Source: Dinoroseobacter sp.
GTDB lineage: Bacteria; Pseudomonadota; Alphaproteobacteria; Rhodobacterales; Rhodobacteraceae
DNA length: 64,000 nt
Reading direction: 5' to 3'
NCBI GenBank assembly: GCA_017643385.1
Contig: JAEPNN010000004.1
Location: 124,001-188,000, forward strand
The translations under genes were made by a program, and so were the position numbers. The notes beneath the pieces are model-generated. The model was not told the origin of the DNA and searched no databases. It saw nothing but the letters and a program-made list of their open reading frames with translations. This document shows, piece after piece, positions 8,561 through 18,228 of this stretch (position 1 is its first letter; each line of letters begins with the position of its first letter).

Positions 8561-9610
8561 ATGGCCGAAATTCAACTGCGCAACATTTCGAAGCGTTGGG
8601 GCAGCTTTGTTGGCGTCGACAGTTTTGACCTAAAGATCGCAGACCGCGAATTTTTGGTACTTTTGGGCCCATCTGGATGCGGCAAAACTACGACAATGCG
8701 CATGGTTGCAGGGCTAGAAGACCCTACTGAGGGCGATATTCTGATTGATGGTAAGCGGGTCAACGACCTCGAGCCAAAAGACCGGGACGTTGCAATGGTC
8801 TTTCAAAGCTACGCGCTCTACCCCAACATGAACGTCTACGAAAACATTCGGTTTCCGCTGAAAGTGCGTGGCATAGACCCTGCCTCACACGACGAACGCG
8901 TGCGCCGTGCATCTGCGATGGTTGAACTCGATGACTTCCTTCATCGCCGCCCCGCAGAATTGTCAGGCGGTCAAAGACAGCGTGTGGCTCTGGCCCGCGC
9001 GATCGTACGTGAGCCAAACGTGTTCCTCATGGACGAACCTCTGTCAAACCTCGATGCTAAGCTTCGGGTGTCTACTCGCGCACAAATCAAAAACTTGTCT
9101 CACGAACTTGCTGTTACGACGATCTATGTGACCCATGACCAGATCGAAGCGATGACCTTGGCCGATCGCGTGGTAATTATGAAACAAGGCGTCGTTCAGC
9201 AGGTCGGATCGCCAACAGAAATCTATGACGCCCCTGCAAACACGTTCGTCGCGAGCTTCATTGGCAACCCGGCGATGAACCTGATCGAAGGCGAGATAAA
9301 AGCTGGTGTCTTCAGTGCGCAAAATACGGAGATATCGGGGCTGCAAGCGCCAGATGGTCCCATTACCCTCGGCTTTCGCGCAGAAGACGCCAGCGTCACC
9401 GACGGTGCTGGTGAGATCAATGCAGCGATCTACACGCAGGAGCTCTTGGGCGACAGCACCATGGTATCAGTTCGAATTGGCGGCGCACTTGTTTCGGTAA
9501 AAGCCGACAAGTCCTACCGCGCCGAGATCGATGATCAGGTTTCAATCCAAGTCCACAAAGATCACTGCCACCTGTTTGATGCAAAAACAGGTGCGCGAAT
9601 GGAGGCCTAG
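8561..9610 (+). CDS. Sugar-type ABC transporter ATP-binding protein (UgpC/MalK family)
   Basis: 349 residues. Walker A GPSGCGKTT, Q-loop VFQSYALYPNM, signature LSGGQRQR, Walker B VFLMDEPLSNLD and switch histidine YVTHDQIEA are all intact; the C-terminal third is a TOBE/OB regulatory domain. The start is ATG 8561 with GAGGGGGA upstream; an earlier in-frame ATG at 8525 lies inside the operator. It is the first gene of the plus-strand arm and energises the two permeases at 10986 and 12016. Confidence 0.9.
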   Translation: MAEIQLRNISKRWGSFVGVDSFDLKIADREFLVLLGPSGCGKTTTMRMVAGLEDPTEGDILIDGKRVNDLEPKDRDVAMVFQSYALYPNMNVYENIRFPLKVRGIDPASHDERVRRASAMVELDDFLHRRPAELSGGQRQRVALARAIVREPNVFLMDEPLSNLDAKLRVSTRAQIKNLSHELAVTTIYVTHDQIEAMTLADRVVIMKQGVVQQVGSPTEIYDAPANTFVASFIGNPAMNLIEGEIKAGVFSAQNTEISGLQAPDGPITLGFRAEDASVTDGAGEINAAIYTQELLGDSTMVSVRIGGALVSVKADKSYRAEIDDQVSIQVHKDHCHLFDAKTGARMEA

Positions 9611-9693
9611 AGCCTCGTAACGAACCCACTCAAATTGGGTCAAAACCAGGTGCAGACTTGCAAGATGCACCAATCTCAAAGGGAGGAACACAC

Positions 9694-10920
9694 ATGTTTC
9701 TAAAGAAAGTCGCATTGGCCGGGTCGATGACCGCCTTTGCCGCGACCGCGGGCTATGCTTGCGAAATCGGCGCAAGGGTTAGCATCGTTGGCAACGAATT
9801 CGCCGCCATTCAAGCTGTGGGCGCTGCCGCGCAGGAATGCACCGGCGCTTCGGTCGAATCTAACCTGACATCCGAACACCAGACCATCAACGTGGCTGGT
9901 TTGTCAGGCAACCCATCTGAATACACCACGGCCATCATTGCCAACAGCTCAATCGTGGCGCTGATGAACGAAGACGTCATTCGCCCCCTGAATGATCTGG
10001 TAGCCGCGCATGGTGACGGTCTGCAGAGCAACCAGCTGATCAAGATCGGCGATGACATCATGGCTGTTGCGTTTATGGCAAACGCCCAGCACCTGATGTA
10101 CCGCAAAGACGTGCTTGAGCAGGCAGGTGTCGAGGTCCCAACAACCTATGAAGAAATGCTCGACGTGGCAAAAGCCATTCGTGATCAGGGAATCATGCAG
10201 AACCCTGTTGGCGGCGCATACAAAGCTGGATGGAACCTCGCCCAGGAATTCAATAACATGTTTCTTGGCTATGGCGGCTCACACTTCCAGCCTGGCTCGG
10301 CCGAGCCCAACATCAACAACGAAGCTGGTGTCAATGCTTTGAACATGATGAAGGCACTGTCGGAATATATGAACCCCGACTTTCTGACACATGACTCGAA
10401 CGTAACCAACGCCGAATACCGCGCCGGCAACGTTGCAATCATGAACATGTGGGGCTCCCGCGCATCGCAGCAGACAACCACCGAAGGTGTTCTTGACGAA
10501 GTCAAAGCAGGTCATGCAATCGCAGGACCAATGACCGTTGGTGGTGGCTCAACGCCTGCCTCAACCCTGTGGTGGGACGGCTGGACCGTTGGCAAGAACA
10601 TCTCTGATGCAGAAGCCGAAGCAACATTCATCGCCATGAAGAACGGTATTCGCCCTGACATGCTCAACGACGAAACCAGCCCGCTCGCTGTCTGGCTCAT
10701 CGAAGGTTACCAACCGACCGATGCTGCCCAAGGCGTGTTTGCAGCCGCACAGATGGGAACAACCCCCTATCCAATGCTGCCCTACATGGGTCTGCTGCAC
10801 AGCGCGCTCGGCAATGAACTGTCTGACTTCATGCAGGGCAAAGAAAGCGCGGAGCAAGCGCTTGCCGATGTTGAAGCTGCCTATCGTGCCGCAGCCATCG
10901 AAAAGGGCTTCCTTCAGTAG
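9694..10920 (+). CDS. Sugar-type ABC transporter substrate-binding protein (family 1)
   Basis: 408 residues with a signal peptide at about 1-20 (KKVALAGSMTAFAATAGYA), cut before CEIGARV. The mature protein has the SBP_bac_1 layout: an N-terminal lobe, the hinge motif LMYRKDVLEQAGVEVPTTYEEML near residue 130, and WWDGWTVGKN near residue 290 in the ligand region. It captures the carbohydrate-like substrate and feeds the permeases. GGGAGG precedes the ATG at 9694, which is preferred over the in-frame codon at 9658. Its gene is followed by a strong hairpin that may stabilise its mRNA. Confidence 0.88.
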   Translation: MFLKKVALAGSMTAFAATAGYACEIGARVSIVGNEFAAIQAVGAAAQECTGASVESNLTSEHQTINVAGLSGNPSEYTTAIIANSSIVALMNEDVIRPLNDLVAAHGDGLQSNQLIKIGDDIMAVAFMANAQHLMYRKDVLEQAGVEVPTTYEEMLDVAKAIRDQGIMQNPVGGAYKAGWNLAQEFNNMFLGYGGSHFQPGSAEPNINNEAGVNALNMMKALSEYMNPDFLTHDSNVTNAEYRAGNVAIMNMWGSRASQQTTTEGVLDEVKAGHAIAGPMTVGGGSTPASTLWWDGWTVGKNISDAEAEATFIAMKNGIRPDMLNDETSPLAVWLIEGYQPTDAAQGVFAAAQMGTTPYPMLPYMGLLHSALGNELSDFMQGKESAEQALADVEAAYRAAAIEKGFLQ

Positions 10921-10930
10921 GTAGCATCGC

Positions 10931-10959
10931 GTGCGGACGGTGGTTCCTGCCGTCCGCAC
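10931..10959 (+). terminator. Intercistronic hairpin after the binding-protein gene
   Basis: A perfect 10-bp GC-rich stem (GTGCGGACGG with CCGTCCGCAC) and a 9-nt loop lie 10 nt after the binding-protein stop. No T-run follows, so it is more likely an mRNA-stabilising or attenuating element that raises binding-protein output than a full terminator. Confidence 0.75.
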
Positions 10960-10985
10960 AAATCTTGTTCAGGGGTTGTTTCGCC

Positions 10986-12014
10986 ATGCGTCATAAGACG
11001 TTCTTCTGGTTCTTCCTGCCCACGGGGCTGGCAATGTTGCTGTTCATAGCACTGCCCATCGTTTCGGTGGTCATCCAGTCGATCTATGCACCCCACCCCG
11101 CCGTTCTGGTAGAGGTTGAAAACTGCACTCCTTTGGTGGGCTGCACGACGGAAACAACCATTGACCAAGATGCAACGGCAGCCTTGCGCGCTGAAAAACC
11201 TCTGGGTCGGTTTGTCGGTCTGGATATCTATTTTGACCGCGGACACCTTGCAATCCGGGAAGTGCGGGAGATCTGGGCGAACACCGCCTCATGGGGCGAC
11301 ATGTTCGATGCCTTCGGAAACTTACCATTCTATCGGGCGATGGCATTTACGCTGACGTTTGTCGCGATAGTCACACCGCTCACGATCATTCTCGGATTGG
11401 TTATTGCGCTCGCTATCAATTCCCTTCACCGGCATCTCAAAGGGTTGATGATCTTCTTTTCACTCCTGCCCATGATTGTGACACCGTTGATTGGATCGTT
11501 AATCCTGTTCTGGATGATCGATAGTCGGGGCGTGATTGGCACAGCACTTGTTTCCATGGCGGGCGACCCGGATTTCAGTCTCAAGGCCTCGACCGGGCTT
11601 ATGTGGGTCTCTCTGATTGTCTACGGTGTCTGGCACGCAGCCCCTTTTGCCTTTGTCGTCTTCTATGCCGGGTTGCAGACCCTGCCCTCCGACCAGATCG
11701 AAGCGGCGCAAATTGATGGCGCCACCCGCTGGCAACAGGTCAAGTACGTAGTTGTTCCGCACTTGATGCCGCTGGTGACGTTTGTCGCGCTCATTCAATT
11801 GATGGACAATTTTAAGGTGTTCGAACCGATCGTGGGTTTCAACGCATCGGCCCACGCCCAATCCCTCAGTTCATTCATATACAATGACCTTGGCGGTGAG
11901 ACGCGCCAGCTTTCGTCCGCCTCTGCCACCTCCGTGATTACGATCATCGGCGTCGCCATTCTCTTGTCGCCGGTCCTTGTCCGGACATGGCGTGATTTCA
12001 AAGGAGCCAGATAG
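10986..12014 (+). CDS. ABC transporter permease (MalF-type)
   Basis: 342 residues. A first membrane helix at about 7-30 is followed by a periplasmic insertion of about 80 residues that contains two cysteines (NCTPLVGCTTE), then the five-helix MetI-like core. The EAA loop near the C-terminus reads EAAQIDGATRWQQVKYVVVPHL and contacts the ATPase. The start at 10986 (ATG) is chosen over a TTG at 10965 since AGGGG precedes it. It pairs with the next permease, whose gene starts 2 nt after its stop. Confidence 0.88.
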   Translation: MRHKTFFWFFLPTGLAMLLFIALPIVSVVIQSIYAPHPAVLVEVENCTPLVGCTTETTIDQDATAALRAEKPLGRFVGLDIYFDRGHLAIREVREIWANTASWGDMFDAFGNLPFYRAMAFTLTFVAIVTPLTIILGLVIALAINSLHRHLKGLMIFFSLLPMIVTPLIGSLILFWMIDSRGVIGTALVSMAGDPDFSLKASTGLMWVSLIVYGVWHAAPFAFVVFYAGLQTLPSDQIEAAQIDGATRWQQVKYVVVPHLMPLVTFVALIQLMDNFKVFEPIVGFNASAHAQSLSSFIYNDLGGETRQLSSASATSVITIIGVAILLSPVLVRTWRDFKGAR

Positions 12015-12015
12015 T

Positions 12016-12897
12016 ATGGCCAGCCGTGCACAAAGAATGCCAGCAGGTTTGCGGATCGCTTCGTCTACGTTTGTGATCCTGTGGTTCATCCTCGCCGCCT
12101 TCCCGTTCATCTGGACAGTTTGGGGCTCGTTCAAGGTCGAGTTGGATTTCTTCTCAATTAATGACTGGACCAACGCGATCACCGGCGAACGGACGGAAGC
12201 AGTTTATGGCTCGACCTTCACGACCACCGGTTATGCCGGCGCGTGGATCCAAGAGGAATTCTGGCGCAACGTGTTAAACACCGGGATCGTCTGTTTCTTT
12301 GTGGTGACCATCTCACTGACAATCGGGACACTGGGCGGGTACGCCCTGTCGCGTTCCAGTTACAACTACACCTTCTGGCTGCTGATCACAGCGCTGATCT
12401 TCCGCGCAATGCCGCCAATCACCTTGGTTGCGGGATATCTCCTTCCATTCTTTGAATGGAACCTGTGGGGCATCTTGCCGACGACCATCATTGTGCTCGT
12501 GGCCATCAACCAGCCGTTCACGCTATGGATGCTCCATTCCTTCTTTAAGAACATTCCGAATGAACTGGATGAAAGCGCCAAAGTCGATGGTTGCAACCAG
12601 TTCCAGGCCTTCCGTCGTGTGATCATTCCAGTGATGTGGCCGGGTGTTATCACCACGGGTCTGTTCTCATTTCTTCTGGCCTATAACGACTTCGCTGTTG
12701 GGGTGATGTTGCTGTCCGAAAGTAACCGAACCATGGTTCCTGCCATCGCGGCCTTCCTGGGCACTACCCAGACGGAAGGGAACGTCATGTTTGCGGTTGC
12801 CGCTGTGGTCTCGGCCACAGTGCCACTGTTCATCCTGGTTATGTTTTTCCAGCGTCAGATCGTGAGTGGCCTGACCGCTGGTGCGGTTAAGGGGTGA
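12016..12897 (+). CDS. ABC transporter permease (MalG-type)
   Basis: 293 residues with six predicted membrane helices. The EAA motif reads ESAKVDGCNQFQAFRRVIIPVMWPG. The N-terminal periplasmic loop is longer than usual (about residues 36-85). AAGGAG lies upstream of the ATG at 12016. With the MalF-type partner, the ATPase and the binding protein it completes an importer. The long periplasmic loops in both permeases may shape substrate entry. Confidence 0.88.
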   Translation: MASRAQRMPAGLRIASSTFVILWFILAAFPFIWTVWGSFKVELDFFSINDWTNAITGERTEAVYGSTFTTTGYAGAWIQEEFWRNVLNTGIVCFFVVTISLTIGTLGGYALSRSSYNYTFWLLITALIFRAMPPITLVAGYLLPFFEWNLWGILPTTIIVLVAINQPFTLWMLHSFFKNIPNELDESAKVDGCNQFQAFRRVIIPVMWPGVITTGLFSFLLAYNDFAVGVMLLSESNRTMVPAIAAFLGTTQTEGNVMFAVAAVVSATVPLFILVMFFQRQIVSGLTAGAVKG

Positions 12898-12989
12898 CGA
12901 GTTGAGCTGCGTTAAACTCCAATCCGATTGTGTTCATGGGCAAACTGACGGCCTTCGCGCTACCGCCTGTTGGATACATCAGATAGGGC

Positions 12990-13053
12990 GAATTCCATTT
13001 GCTCTGACCAGTGCTGGACTTCGCGACTACTGGTCAGAAACCAAGTGGAATTC
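12990..13053 (+). repeat. Long inverted repeat (hairpin) between importer and enzyme genes
   Basis: Arms at 12990-13012 and 13029-13053 pair over about 20 of 23-25 positions, with GAATTCCA/TGGAATTC at the base and TCTGACCAGT/ACTGGTCAGA at the top. The loop is about 16 nt. It sits within a 174-nt gap, ending 19 nt before the next start codon. No T-run follows. It may be a processing or attenuation signal that separates transporter from enzyme expression. Confidence 0.7.
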
Positions 13054-13071
13054 ACCCAAAGAGGACTTTGG

Positions 13072-14106
13072 ATGAACACGCGCGCGAACAGGCCTGAGAT
13101 GGGCATCGCAACCCAAACGTCTGCCGAGAACAAAGTGCTTTATGCCCGGTTTCTCGACAGCTTCGCGGATAACGGCTCGGTGGAAAAAATCGCAGCTGCC
13201 GCTTTGGCTTTGTTCGACCCAAATGCAGAGATCAACGCGAGCCATCCCATCAACAAAGCGAATCCGGGGACAGGATATGTCACCGACGTCATCGGCCCAA
13301 TCGCCAACGCATTCGAAGGGCTTGTACGCCAGAATTACGTGATGATCGGTGGCGAATACCTTGGTGCAGAATGGGTCACATCGACGGGCTATTTCCACGG
13401 ACATTTCACCAATCCGCTTTTTGGCATTCCGCCAAGTGGCAAACTCGCCTATTTGCGCTTCGGTGAATTTCACAGGATGGAAAACAACAAGATTGTGGAA
13501 ACCCACGTTTATCTTGGGTTTGCCGAATTGATCATAGCTTTGGGCCGGTGGCCTCTTGCCCCCAGCCAAGGGTACGAGGGTGTTGTACCAGGTCCTGCAA
13601 CCCATGATGGTATAGTTACCGGGGTCTCAGACGCGATAAAATCTCGTGCCTCAGCCGACCTTGTCGAAGGTATGCTGAAGAAGCTTGCAACCGAAGATAA
13701 CGCCTGGCGACCCTACTGGGACGATCGCATGGTCTGGTACGGTCCGGGGGGTCTCGGATCCTACCAGACTGTAGAGGCCTTTGCTGAATTCCAACGCCCA
13801 TTTGAAACCACTTTCGATGGCTGGGGAGATGGCAAGGATGAAGGGATCACCGGCGTCGCAGCCAATTGCAAGGCAGGAGATGGAGATTACGCCTTCCTGC
13901 ACGGCTGGCGGATGATCACGGGTGTGCACGTGAAGCCATTTCTCGGTCTCGAACCTACAGGCAAACGCGTCTTCATGCGTGACTGTGACTGGTGGCGCTG
14001 CCAGAATGGGAAAATCATTGAGAACTGGTGCATGCTCGACATCCCGCACCTGCTTTTGCAACTGGGATATGACCTGTTCAGTGAGATATCGGAGCAGGCC
14101 GCATGA
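13072..14106 (+). CDS. Tandem SnoaL/NTF2-like protein (copy 2)
   Basis: 344 residues with two NTF2-like domains (about 20-170 and 190-340) and the linker VPGPATHDG shared with copies 1 and 4. The first domain has GIPPSGKLAYLRFGEFHRM; the second ends GKIIENWCMLDIPHLLLQLGYD. The ATG at 13072 follows GAGG and is preferred to 12970, which would include the hairpin. Its stop overlaps the start of a 45-residue frame (ATGA). Enzymatic role unknown; isomerase, dehydratase or hydrolase activity on a ring compound is possible for the fold. Confidence 0.8.
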   Translation: MNTRANRPEMGIATQTSAENKVLYARFLDSFADNGSVEKIAAAALALFDPNAEINASHPINKANPGTGYVTDVIGPIANAFEGLVRQNYVMIGGEYLGAEWVTSTGYFHGHFTNPLFGIPPSGKLAYLRFGEFHRMENNKIVETHVYLGFAELIIALGRWPLAPSQGYEGVVPGPATHDGIVTGVSDAIKSRASADLVEGMLKKLATEDNAWRPYWDDRMVWYGPGGLGSYQTVEAFAEFQRPFETTFDGWGDGKDEGITGVAANCKAGDGDYAFLHGWRMITGVHVKPFLGLEPTGKRVFMRDCDWWRCQNGKIIENWCMLDIPHLLLQLGYDLFSEISEQAA

Positions 14107-14240
14107 CCGATAGTTCCCAAAATGCTTCGATCAACCGCCGTCAGGTTCGGAACCCTATCGCGTTGCGTTTCGTACAAGCCACCCTGCCCCGCGTTTTATC
14201 AAAGAACCCACATTTTCAACCAAGAGGTCATTTCACATGA
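14103..14240 (+). CDS. Possible 45-residue small protein coupled to its neighbours
   Basis: An uninterrupted frame starts with an ATG that overlaps the stop of the preceding gene (ATGA at 14103-14106) and ends with a TGA that overlaps the ATG of the next (ATGA at 14237-14240). It therefore fills the gap exactly. The product is basic (MTDSSQNASINRRQVRNP at its start, then LRFVQATLPRVL) with no membrane segment. Not recognised. Double start-stop overlap favours a real coupled gene, but a chance frame or eroded remnant is possible. Confidence 0.45.
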   Translation: MTDSSQNASINRRQVRNPIALRFVQATLPRVLSKNPHFQPRGHFT

Positions 14241-14788
14241 TGGGGTCTCGCCCAGAACAAGCTATTCTCAGCCGTGATACGGACATATCCAAAACAGATG
14301 CGACACGCGCGGTCATCGAAAGCATGGTGGATGGTCTCAATGATCATCGCATCGCTGATATTGGCGAGTTTTTCTCAGAAGGCTTTCGCTGGATGGGCAA
14401 TACGGGATGCGGAACAAAAACCGGCCTGAAAGAATTTCAGGACAATTGGCAACGCCCATTTCAAGCCGCGTTTTCCAACAAAGTTTGTATAGACGAGGCC
14501 CGCCTTTACATGGGCGAATGGGCTGCTGCTTTTGGGCGGCAGGAAGCAACCCATTCCGGAGAATTCATGGGGGTCGCGCCAAGCGGTGAGCGCGTGGAAA
14601 TCAGATACATGGACTTCTGGAAAGTTCAGGACGGCAAAATTGTCGACAACTGGGTGATGGTTGATTTTCCTCATGTGCTCGAGCAGCTGGGTATCGATGT
14701 GTTTGAAGGGCAAGGCTGGGAAGCCTTCGACCGAGGGGACCGGCTCCCTCCTTCGCCAAATAATCAAGGAAAAATCAATGGCAATTGA
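14237..14788 (+). CDS. Single-domain SnoaL/NTF2-like protein (copy 3)
   Basis: 183 residues forming one NTF2-like domain. It matches the second domain of the tandem copies: [20 protein letters not shown] then [20 protein letters not shown]. Two start codons lie side by side (ATGATG at 14237-14242), after AGAGG; the first is used because it overlaps the upstream stop. The 3' end overlaps the HisD-like gene by 11 nt. It could supply the partner subunit of a complex with the tandem proteins, which is an inference. Confidence 0.8.
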   Translation: MMGSRPEQAILSRDTDISKTDATRAVIESMVDGLNDHRIADIGEFFSEGFRWMGNTGCGTKTGLKEFQDNWQRPFQAAFSNKVCIDEARLYMGEWAAAFGRQEATHSGEFMGVAPSGERVEIRYMDFWKVQDGKIVDNWVMVDFPHVLEQLGIDVFEGQGWEAFDRGDRLPPSPNNQGKINGN

Positions 14789-16088
14789 ATTTCTAAAGCG
14801 CTCTAAACCCGAGACTGAAAAGGCCGCCGAAGATGCAAAAGTACGTGCGGTGGTCGAAGGTACTTTGGCGGACATTAAGGCCCGCGGAGATGCTGCAGTA
14901 CGCGACCTTTCAGAGAAGTTCGACAACTACGCCCCCGAAAAGTTCCGTCTGACCGAGAGCGAAATTTCAGCAGCCATGCAGAAAGTATCTGCTCGCGACA
15001 TGGACGATATTCGCTTTGCTCAAACGCAAATCCGAAAATTTGCGGAAGCCCAGCGCGCATCGATGACTGATGTTGAGGTCGAAACGATGCCCGGCGTTGT
15101 CCTGGGTCACAAAAACATACCCGTCCAATCTGTCGGCTGCTATGTCCCTGGCGGCAAATTCCCAATGGTGGCAAGCGCGCATATGTCTGTTCTGACGGCA
15201 AGCGTCGCAGGCGTTCCAAGGATCGTAGCCTCGGCGCCGCCAGTGAATGGTGAGCCGCACCCAGCAATCGTGGCAGCAATGCACATGGGTGGAGCACATG
15301 AAATCTATGTTTTGGGTGGCATCCAGGCGGTGGGTGCAATGGCTCTGGGAACCGAAACAATCGATCCGGTACATATGCTTGTTGGGCCAGGCAATGCGTT
15401 CGTGGCCGAGGCAAAGCGACAGTTGTACGGGCGTGTTGGCATTGACCTCTTTGCAGGCCCAACGGAAACGATGGTCATCGCAGACACAACGGTTGATGCT
15501 GAAATTTGCGCAACCGATCTGATAGGCCAAGCAGAGCATGGCTATAACTCTCCCGCCTGCCTGATCACCAACTCACGCAAGCTTGCCGAAGACACGATGA
15601 CAGAATGTGACCGCATTCTCGATATTCTGCCAACGGCCGAAACAGCGCGGATCAGCTGGAACGATTATGGCGATGTGATTGTGTGCGATACGCATGATGA
15701 GATGCTCCAGGTCGCCAACGAAATGGCCTATGAGCACGTGCAGATCATGACCGATCGCGATGATTGGTATCTGGAGAACATGCACAGCTACGGCGCACTG
15801 TTTCTTGGGCCTCGGACGAATGTCGCAAATGGCGACAAGGTGATCGGGACAAACCATACTCTGCCCACTAAAAAGGCAGGCCGTTATACCGGTGGCCTTT
15901 GGGTCGGAAAGTTTCTGAAAACCCACTCTTACCAGAAAGTTACAACCGACGAAGCCGCAAGTCTGGTTGGGGAATACGGATCACGCCTGTGCATGTTGGA
16001 AGGCTTCGTAGGCCACGCAGAGCAGTGCAACATCCGCGTCAGGCGGTACGGCGGCAAGAACGTTCCCTATGGGACGGCGGCGGAGTAA
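14778..16088 (+). CDS. Histidinol dehydrogenase-family NAD-dependent dehydrogenase (catabolic paralog)
   Basis: 436 residues of the HisD fold. The zinc site of HisD is conserved: Gln251 and His254 (LIGQAEHG), Asp353 (NGDK) and His413 (FVGHAEQ); the catalytic Glu319-His320 pair is in AYEHVQ. HisD performs a four-electron oxidation of an alcohol to a carboxylate. No his genes are nearby, and the context is sugar uptake, so this is more likely a catabolic relative, such as the sulfopropanediol dehydrogenases of marine bacteria, acting on a polyol-type substrate. AAGGA precedes ATG 14778; the longer frame to 14661 overlaps copy 3. Confidence 0.82.
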   Translation: MAIEFLKRSKPETEKAAEDAKVRAVVEGTLADIKARGDAAVRDLSEKFDNYAPEKFRLTESEISAAMQKVSARDMDDIRFAQTQIRKFAEAQRASMTDVEVETMPGVVLGHKNIPVQSVGCYVPGGKFPMVASAHMSVLTASVAGVPRIVASAPPVNGEPHPAIVAAMHMGGAHEIYVLGGIQAVGAMALGTETIDPVHMLVGPGNAFVAEAKRQLYGRVGIDLFAGPTETMVIADTTVDAEICATDLIGQAEHGYNSPACLITNSRKLAEDTMTECDRILDILPTAETARISWNDYGDVIVCDTHDEMLQVANEMAYEHVQIMTDRDDWYLENMHSYGALFLGPRTNVANGDKVIGTNHTLPTKKAGRYTGGLWVGKFLKTHSYQKVTTDEAASLVGEYGSRLCMLEGFVGHAEQCNIRVRRYGGKNVPYGTAAE

Positions 16089-16109
16089 TAGAAGCGTTCT
16101 AAGCACAAA

Positions 16110-17162
16110 ATGAAAGATCCGCATACACACAATAAAGCACTCATCGCGCCACTCCGCGCGGCGATGTGTGACTTTGAATCTGAGGGTGTGCGACACGTAC
16201 TGAAAGCACTTTTGCACCCAGACGCGATCGTTCATATGCCCTACCCGCTTGGCGATATGAACGGACCCGACGCTTATTTTGATACCTGCTTTGCCCCCTT
16301 GCACCAGTCAATGCCGGATCTCGAGAGAAGGGACTGGATTGTTATGGGAGGGCGTACTGCACACGACAGCAATTGGGTTGGGTGCGCGGGCCACTACTTT
16401 GGTACATTCGTATCACCTTGGCTGGATATCCCACCAACGGGCCACCTCGCTCATATGCGATTTCACGAGTTCTTCCGGTTCGAAGACGAAAAGATCGTCG
16501 AGATTCAGGCGCTCTGGGACATTCCCGAACTCATGATGCAGGCCAATGCTTGGCCAATGGCACCAAGTCTGGGGCGAGAGTTCTGTGTTCCGGGCCCGGC
16601 TGGACAGGACGGCTTGGTTCCAGGTCCATATAATGCTGAAGTGTCTCAGTCATCGTGCCAACACGTGATCGACATGCTGGAATGTCTTCAAAAACATCCA
16701 AGCCAAGGCGGTCCAGAGGTCATGGAGATGTCGCGGTTCTGGCACGCGCGCATGAACTGGTATGGACCCGCAGGCATTGGAACTTGTCGCGGTATTTCGG
16801 GATTTAGAAACTGGCATCAGATCCCATTTCTGAACGGAATGCCCGACCGCGGTCAGCATCAGAGCGAACTCACGTTCCACTTCTTCGGAGACGCGAACTA
16901 TGTGGGCGTCACCGGATGGCCAAACATGATCCAGACGATATCTGATGACGGATGGATGGGCATCGCTCCTTCGGGCAAGCGCATAGCGCTGAAGTCGCTG
17001 GATTTCTGGCGAATTGAGAACGGCAAGATCCGCGAAAACTGGGTGCTGGTAGACCTTCTGGATACTTACAAGCAACTTGGCGTTGATGTGCTCGGTCGCA
17101 TGCGTGAGTTCAACAAATGTCGTGTTTCAGGATCAATCCCCTTTCCAGTTGGCGGGGTATAA
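16110..17162 (+). CDS. Tandem SnoaL/NTF2-like protein (copy 4)
   Basis: 350 residues with two NTF2-like domains separated by the linker VPGPAGQDGLVPGP. The second domain contains GWPNMIQTI as in copy 1, then GIAPSGKRIALKSLDFWRIENGK split as in copy 3. It begins 21 nt after the HisD-like gene. The repetition of this architecture three times with different surroundings suggests successive steps on related intermediates or subunits of one enzyme; neither is proven. Confidence 0.8.
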   Translation: MKDPHTHNKALIAPLRAAMCDFESEGVRHVLKALLHPDAIVHMPYPLGDMNGPDAYFDTCFAPLHQSMPDLERRDWIVMGGRTAHDSNWVGCAGHYFGTFVSPWLDIPPTGHLAHMRFHEFFRFEDEKIVEIQALWDIPELMMQANAWPMAPSLGREFCVPGPAGQDGLVPGPYNAEVSQSSCQHVIDMLECLQKHPSQGGPEVMEMSRFWHARMNWYGPAGIGTCRGISGFRNWHQIPFLNGMPDRGQHQSELTFHFFGDANYVGVTGWPNMIQTISDDGWMGIAPSGKRIALKSLDFWRIENGKIRENWVLVDLLDTYKQLGVDVLGRMREFNKCRVSGSIPFPVGGV

Positions 17163-17208
17163 AAATGTGTTGCGATCCAAATAAAAGAATAAGGGGAACA
17201 CAGGAATA

Positions 17209-18228
17209 ATGCCTCAGGCGAAGATCACATCCGCAGACGTCGCCATGCTCGCAGGCGTCAGCCGCAGTGCGGTCTCGCGTGTGTTCACACCTGGTGCATC
17301 TGCCTCACAATCCACCGTGGACAAAGTGCGCAAAGCCGCAGCAGAGCTAGGGTATCGACCAAACGTTCTTGCGCGCGCGATGGTCTCTGGCAAGTCTAAT
17401 ATAATCGGGTTGGTTGTCGCATATCTCGACAATCAGTTTTATCCGGAGGCACTGGAAAAGCTTTCAAACACCCTTCAGGCGGAGGGGTACCATGTTCTCA
17501 TCTTCATGGCGTCCCTAAAAGCTGGAAACTTGGAAAACGTGGTCGAAGAAATACTCGATTACCAGGTTGATGGCATCATTGCCGCCTCGGTTGATCTGTC
17601 TTCAGACCTTACTGAGAGATGCCACGCAGCAGGCGTACCCATGGTACATTTCAACAGATACCAGGATATCCCCCACGTATCAGCCGTTACGAGTGATAAC
17701 CGGGCCGGTGGTCGCAAAATTGCAGATTTTCTGGTTGCCGGTGGTCACAAAAAGATTGGCTACATCGCCGGGTGGGAAGGTGCTTCTACACAGCGAGACC
17801 GTGAAGCTGGTTTCATGGAAGGCCTGAAGGCTGCTGGTAAGTCGCTGCACAAGCGTGGCGTCGGTAACTTTCTCATGGAAGAAGCAAGCAACGCTGTAAG
17901 GGGTATGTTTGCCAAAGATGCCCCCGATGCCGTGTTTGTGGCCAATGACCACATGGCGTTTGCGGTTATGGACACGCTGCGATTTGAGCTCGGGCTTTCG
18001 ATCCCTGATGATGTCTCGGTTGTCGGGTTCGACGACGTTCCTGCCGCTGCGTGGCCAACCTATTCACTTACAACCATCAGACAATCCGCAGACGAAATGG
18101 TTGCTGATACAGTTGATATATTACTTAGTAAAATCAATAATATAAATACTGCACCACGCCAAGTTGAGATCGAAGGACCCTTGATGGTTCGAGGGTCAGC
18201 ACGCGTGCCTGAAGGATGGATAGAATGA
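17209..18228 (+). CDS. LacI-family transcriptional regulator
   Basis: 339 residues. The N-terminal helix-turn-helix reads ITSADVAMLAGVSRSAVSRVF, followed by the hinge helix NVLARAMVSGKSN; the rest is a periplasmic-binding-protein-like effector domain. The hinge type fits an operator with a central CG, as in the palindromes at 8460 and 8515, which are the best candidates for its sites. It probably represses both arms of the divergent promoter until the imported substrate or an intermediate binds. AGGGGA lies upstream of the ATG, and the 3' end overlaps the next gene (ATGA). Confidence 0.9.
   Translation: MPQAKITSADVAMLAGVSRSAVSRVFTPGASASQSTVDKVRKAAAELGYRPNVLARAMVSGKSNIIGLVVAYLDNQFYPEALEKLSNTLQAEGYHVLIFMASLKAGNLENVVEEILDYQVDGIIAASVDLSSDLTERCHAAGVPMVHFNRYQDIPHVSAVTSDNRAGGRKIADFLVAGGHKKIGYIAGWEGASTQRDREAGFMEGLKAAGKSLHKRGVGNFLMEEASNAVRGMFAKDAPDAVFVANDHMAFAVMDTLRFELGLSIPDDVSVVGFDDVPAAAWPTYSLTTIRQSADEMVADTVDILLSKINNINTAPRQVEIEGPLMVRGSARVPEGWIE

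Noticed and set aside
14778-16088. Call as biosynthetic histidinol dehydrogenase
   Set aside because: The active site is conserved, but no other his genes are near and the operon is for uptake and catabolism.
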